64,000 nucleotides of DNA, taken from contig JAUICN010000011.1 in assembly GCA_030427835.1 (NCBI GenBank), forward strand, positions 1-64,000, read 5' to 3'. A program made the position numbers and the translations under genes. Below are positions 61,629 through 64,000 of this stretch, one piece after another. The notes under the pieces are model-generated. The model saw only the letters and a list, made by a program, of their open reading frames with translations. It was not told the origin of the DNA and searched no databases. This DNA is from Polyangia bacterium (GTDB lineage Bacteria > Myxococcota_A > Polyangia > Polyangiales > JAUICN01). The stretch's first letter is position 1. Each line of letters starts with the position of its first letter.

Positions 61629-62489
61629 GTGAAGTACCTATTGTCGCTTGTGGTGTCGGCCATTGCCTGGAACGAGGATCAGAAAAAGTCGTTCCAACTG
61701 CTGGTCACGGGCCAGGTGAGCGACGACCAAAACGGTGACGGAATAGGTGGTGATTTGGAGCCGGTGCTCGCGGTTGCGAAACCAGGACTCAAGCACCTCG
61801 GTTCATTCCACGGGGACGTGCGCTTGCACGTGGAAACGGCCAAGCACGGGCACTTTCCTCCTATCGCCATGCATCACGGCGCGCCCCACTACGACCCGGA
61901 CAAGTTTGGTGGAGCCCTGCAACAGCAGGTTGCCTTTCCAATCGTTCTCGTCGTTCCAGCTGTCGAAGCTGCAAGCGTGGGTGCGACCGCAGCCATCCTG
62001 GGGTGGATCAACGGCGCCAATACTTCTGTTGGAGATGGTACCCACGTCAGCACAGACGCCCTAGAGCCATGGTTGTTGCGTGCCGAGCAGACCCCTTCCG
62101 AAACCTGGAATGAAAAGGTGTTGGGGTGGCACAGCACGGGCGAGCTCACGTCTGCAGCCGCGCGTGCCGTCAATCTCACATCCAAGTGCGGGCTAGGCGC
62201 GAAGACCGTGAGATCCATGTGCGGAGCGCCGCCCAACCCCCAGGGGCCGGTTCGTGAACTCTACTGTGGACTCCTATCGGCTTCGTTCCTTGTGAGCTGC
62301 GAATGGGGCGCCAACGTCGCTCCAGCGGAACAGTGTCGTCTTGGTCAACTTGCATGCAACGCATTTTCACGTGTGGCCCCAACGATACTCACGGGTGACC
62401 CTGCCAAGGAGCTCACTGGGCTGTTCGAGGGAATATTTTGCGTGCAAGGAAAAGCGACCTGTGACCGCGGCGTCACGATCTCGAACTAG
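61629..62489 (+). CDS. Secreted protein of unknown function
   Basis: A 286-residue protein from GTG 61629, preferred because AGGAG lies 5 nt upstream and the N-terminus (KYLLSLVVSAIAW) looks like a short signal peptide; a TTG at 61560 has no ribosome-binding site. Two regions stand out: ETAKHGHFPPIAMHHGAPHYDPDKFGG (His-rich) and a Cys-rich C-terminus with seven Cys in the last ~85 residues. Its TAG stop is the first three bases of the inserted element at 62487. Confidence 0.7.
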   Translation: MKYLLSLVVSAIAWNEDQKKSFQLLVTGQVSDDQNGDGIGGDLEPVLAVAKPGLKHLGSFHGDVRLHVETAKHGHFPPIAMHHGAPHYDPDKFGGALQQQVAFPIVLVVPAVEAASVGATAAILGWINGANTSVGDGTHVSTDALEPWLLRAEQTPSETWNEKVLGWHSTGELTSAAARAVNLTSKCGLGAKTVRSMCGAPPNPQGPVRELYCGLLSASFLVSCEWGANVAPAEQCRLGQLACNAFSRVAPTILTGDPAKELTGLFEGIFCVQGKATCDRGVTISN

Positions 62490-62651
62490 AACCTATCTCA
62501 TAAATACAAGCGAGTGTATTTGAAGCTCAGGGGAATGGGGATGCAAGGCGGTAAGGTGCAGGAATACCGCGAGTATTTCAAATCCTTGCCAACAAAGCAG
62601 CCGCGTTTGCATGGGCTTCAAGGCGCCGCGGGATTTATGAGATGGGTTCTA
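62487..62651. mobile_element. MITE-like element with 19-bp inverted ends
   Basis: TAGAACCTATCTCATAAAT (62487-62505) and its inverted copy ATTTATGAGATGGGTTCTA (62633-62651) match at 18 of 19 positions and are bounded by TA on both sides, which fits a TA target duplication. The 127-bp interior has no transposase and a partial palindrome (GAATACCGCGAGTATTTCAAATCC). The ends supply the stop codons of both neighbours. It is probably a non-autonomous derivative of an IS family that targets TA. Confidence 0.75.
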
Positions 62652-63765
62652 TTCGGTTCAGCAACGTCAACGAGCACTCAGCTAACCGCGTGCCGTTGAT
62701 TTGCAGCTCCATGCGGTGAACGCCAGGGTAGTACTTACGGGTGGTGATGGGTTTGAAGCTGTGCTTCTTGGTGAGTTCAATGGTTTCGCCCGCACCAAGT
62801 GTGAAGGTTTTCCATTTGAAGACCTTGGCGTTGGTTTTTCCACCCACCCGCTGCAGGTGCACCACGTAGTCCACCACCAATGATTGCGGCTTCCGTGCCG
62901 TGGAAGCCAAGGTCGCGCGCAGCCCCACATTCTCACCGATGGGCACCTGTTTTCTATCCACCGCAAACGCGCCTACTGTGAGCTCGGGCTTTCCCACACC
63001 CACAAGTGTCAACGCACTCCGATTGCCATTTTTGATGAGCGTCCGCAGGGCGTGCTTGATCACCCACCTGCGCTCCTCAGTAGCACCCACCTTCCAGGAT
63101 TTACACACCTTGATCACCACCTCAGGGTGATCCTTGGCAATGTCATTCAGGTGGTTGGCCACAGACCGCCGCACGAACAACTCCGGGTCGTCCTTCAACG
63201 CTTCGAGAATCGACAACGCGGGGGTGGGGTCTTGCACGAAGTCCCTGAGTTGTTGCCCCCAGGGCAACCGTGGGCGCGTACCTTCGGAGCACAGTCGGCG
63301 TACGTGGGGGTTTGGGTCCCGGGTCCACTGCGTCAGCCGTGCCAGGGTTTTCCTGGGGTAGCGAATGAGAAACGGCCGCACCGCGAACTCGCAGGAAAAC
63401 CGCTGGGTGAGTTCGTACATGGCATCCATGGAGGGCTCAAAGTGGTCTACCCCGTACTCCTGTACAAACTGGCACAGGGGCCACACGTACCAGTCGGTCA
63501 TCAGTTCTTCCGTGTCCTCCAAGCCAGGTGGAAGACTCTTGAGAATTACCGAGAGTGCCTTTTCGTAGTCCCTTGGCAAGGTCTCTCGCGCTGCCGCCGC
63601 AAACTGTTTTACCCGGTCAATAAACTCGAGCGTTGCGATCCCTCGGGTGGCCACACGTACAAACATGGCCTTGTCCAGCTTGGGGTAGGCGGTTGCCAAC
63701 TGCCCCGCCAACTGTTTTGCGGCGGCCCGATCCAGGTATTCCTTAAAAGCTTTTCTCTCACCCAT
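62635..63765 (-). CDS. DNA alkylation repair glycosylase, AlkC-like, with C-terminal Ig-like domain
   Basis: A 376-residue protein. The N-terminal ~265 residues are HEAT-like helical repeats with [35 protein letters not shown] and [31 protein letters not shown], the AlkC/AlkD pattern. The C-terminal ~110 residues ([20 protein letters not shown] to the end) look like the Ig-like domain found in the AlkC-beta group. The last five codons (EPIS-stop) lie within the MITE-like element, so the C-terminus may have been altered. Confidence 0.85.
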   Translation of the reverse strand: MGERKAFKEYLDRAAAKQLAGQLATAYPKLDKAMFVRVATRGIATLEFIDRVKQFAAAARETLPRDYEKALSVILKSLPPGLEDTEELMTDWYVWPLCQFVQEYGVDHFEPSMDAMYELTQRFSCEFAVRPFLIRYPRKTLARLTQWTRDPNPHVRRLCSEGTRPRLPWGQQLRDFVQDPTPALSILEALKDDPELFVRRSVANHLNDIAKDHPEVVIKVCKSWKVGATEERRWVIKHALRTLIKNGNRSALTLVGVGKPELTVGAFAVDRKQVPIGENVGLRATLASTARKPQSLVVDYVVHLQRVGGKTNAKVFKWKTFTLGAGETIELTKKHSFKPITTRKYYPGVHRMELQINGTRLAECSLTLLNRIEPIS

Positions 63766-63807
63766 GGGCCAAGACTAGCAGTGCTCCGCCTAAGCTCCAT
63801 TGGGTTG

Positions 63808-64000
63808 ATGGTGCTTACCGGTCCAGCTAAGCATGGCGTCCCCATGGCCCATCCGAGCACATTGCGGCGCACCTTCGCCATCATCTCCCATCCGGATGCG
63901 GGAAAAACCACCCTCACTGAAAAGCTCCTGTTGTACGGTGGAGCGATTCACATGGCGGGCTCCGTAAAGTCCCGCAAGAGTTCCCGCGCGGCCACCAGTG
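63808..64000 (+). CDS. prfC: Peptide chain release factor 3, N-terminus (partial)
   Basis: [36 protein letters not shown], with the P-loop HPDAGKTT, is the RF3 N-terminus. RF3 is a GTPase that recycles RF1/RF2. The start may be ATG 63808 or 63844; the conserved part begins after the second. The gene runs off the right edge. It diverges from the AlkC-like gene. Confidence 0.92.
   Translation, partial: MVLTGPAKHGVPMAHPSTLRRTFAIISHPDAGKTTLTEKLLLYGGAIHMAGSVKSRKSSRAATS

Noticed and set aside
61394-61663. 89-residue minus-strand frame with a Cys/Trp-rich end
   Set aside because: It covers the divergent promoter region and the start of the 61629 gene, with no signal peptide or ribosome-binding site; treated as noncoding.

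Overview
The window reads as chromosome from a Gram-negative bacterium, most likely a former deltaproteobacterium (Myxococcota/Bradymonadota-like). The evidence is a standard S10-spc-alpha ribosomal supercluster at about 57% GC, many secreted lipoproteins with clear lipoboxes, two MopE-type/glycine-rich surface proteins, and two type III/flagellar export-gate genes. The taxonomic call is inference. I see no rRNA, tRNA, CRISPR array or prophage.

Region 1 (1-16 kb) is translation: the tuf 3' end, then rpsJ-rplD-rplW-rplB-rpsS-rplV-rpsC-rplP-rpmC-rpsQ-rplN-rplX-rplE-rpsH-rplF-rplR-rpsE-rpmD-rplO-secY-adk-infA-rpmJ, a terminator-like hairpin, rpsM-rpsK-rpsD-rpoA-rplQ, then acyP, rpmE and prfA. 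Two usual members, rplC (L3) and rpsN (S14), are missing from their places. Region 2 (16-23 kb) has both GTP cyclohydrolases (ribA, a folE with an altered active site), a Lon N-domain protein, a MerR regulator, two small Gly/Gln/Ser-rich proteins, a metallophosphoesterase and a secreted propeller protein.

Region 3 (23-38 kb) has a secreted propeller lipoprotein. It is followed by a tight three-gene operon of class III aminotransferase, LuxE-like and LuxC-like enzymes, which predicts carboxylate to aldehyde to primary amine chemistry. Then come an SSS-family transporter, two lipoproteins (one of only 47 residues), a cluster of three strong stem-loops with no gene, queE, a class A penicillin-binding protein, an ATP-grasp-like/aspartoacylase-like pair, and a VapBC-like toxin-antitoxin pair. 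Region 4 (38-44 kb) is one operon: a phosphopantetheinyl transferase followed by two paralogous MopE/Gly-rich lipoproteins.

Region 5 (44-54 kb) contains two tandem lipoprotein paralogues with divergent bodies but almost identical 3' ends and shared upstream elements, and a third lipoprotein at 52.2 kb carrying a related element. I read a dyad GGAACA-N5-TGCTCC about 100 bp upstream of each start and a sigma-54-like -24/-12 motif beside the start. Between them lie a nucleotidyltransferase/small-protein pair, a RelBE-like pair, and purine and pyrimidine salvage genes (hpt, upp-like). Region 6 (54-64 kb) has fliR/sctT and fliQ/sctS without fliP, a PEBP-family protein, a 76-bp tandem repeat, an M3 oligopeptidase, three cell-envelope or secreted proteins of unknown function, a 165-bp MITE-like element that supplies the stop codons of both flanking genes, an AlkC-type DNA glycosylase, and the start of prfC.
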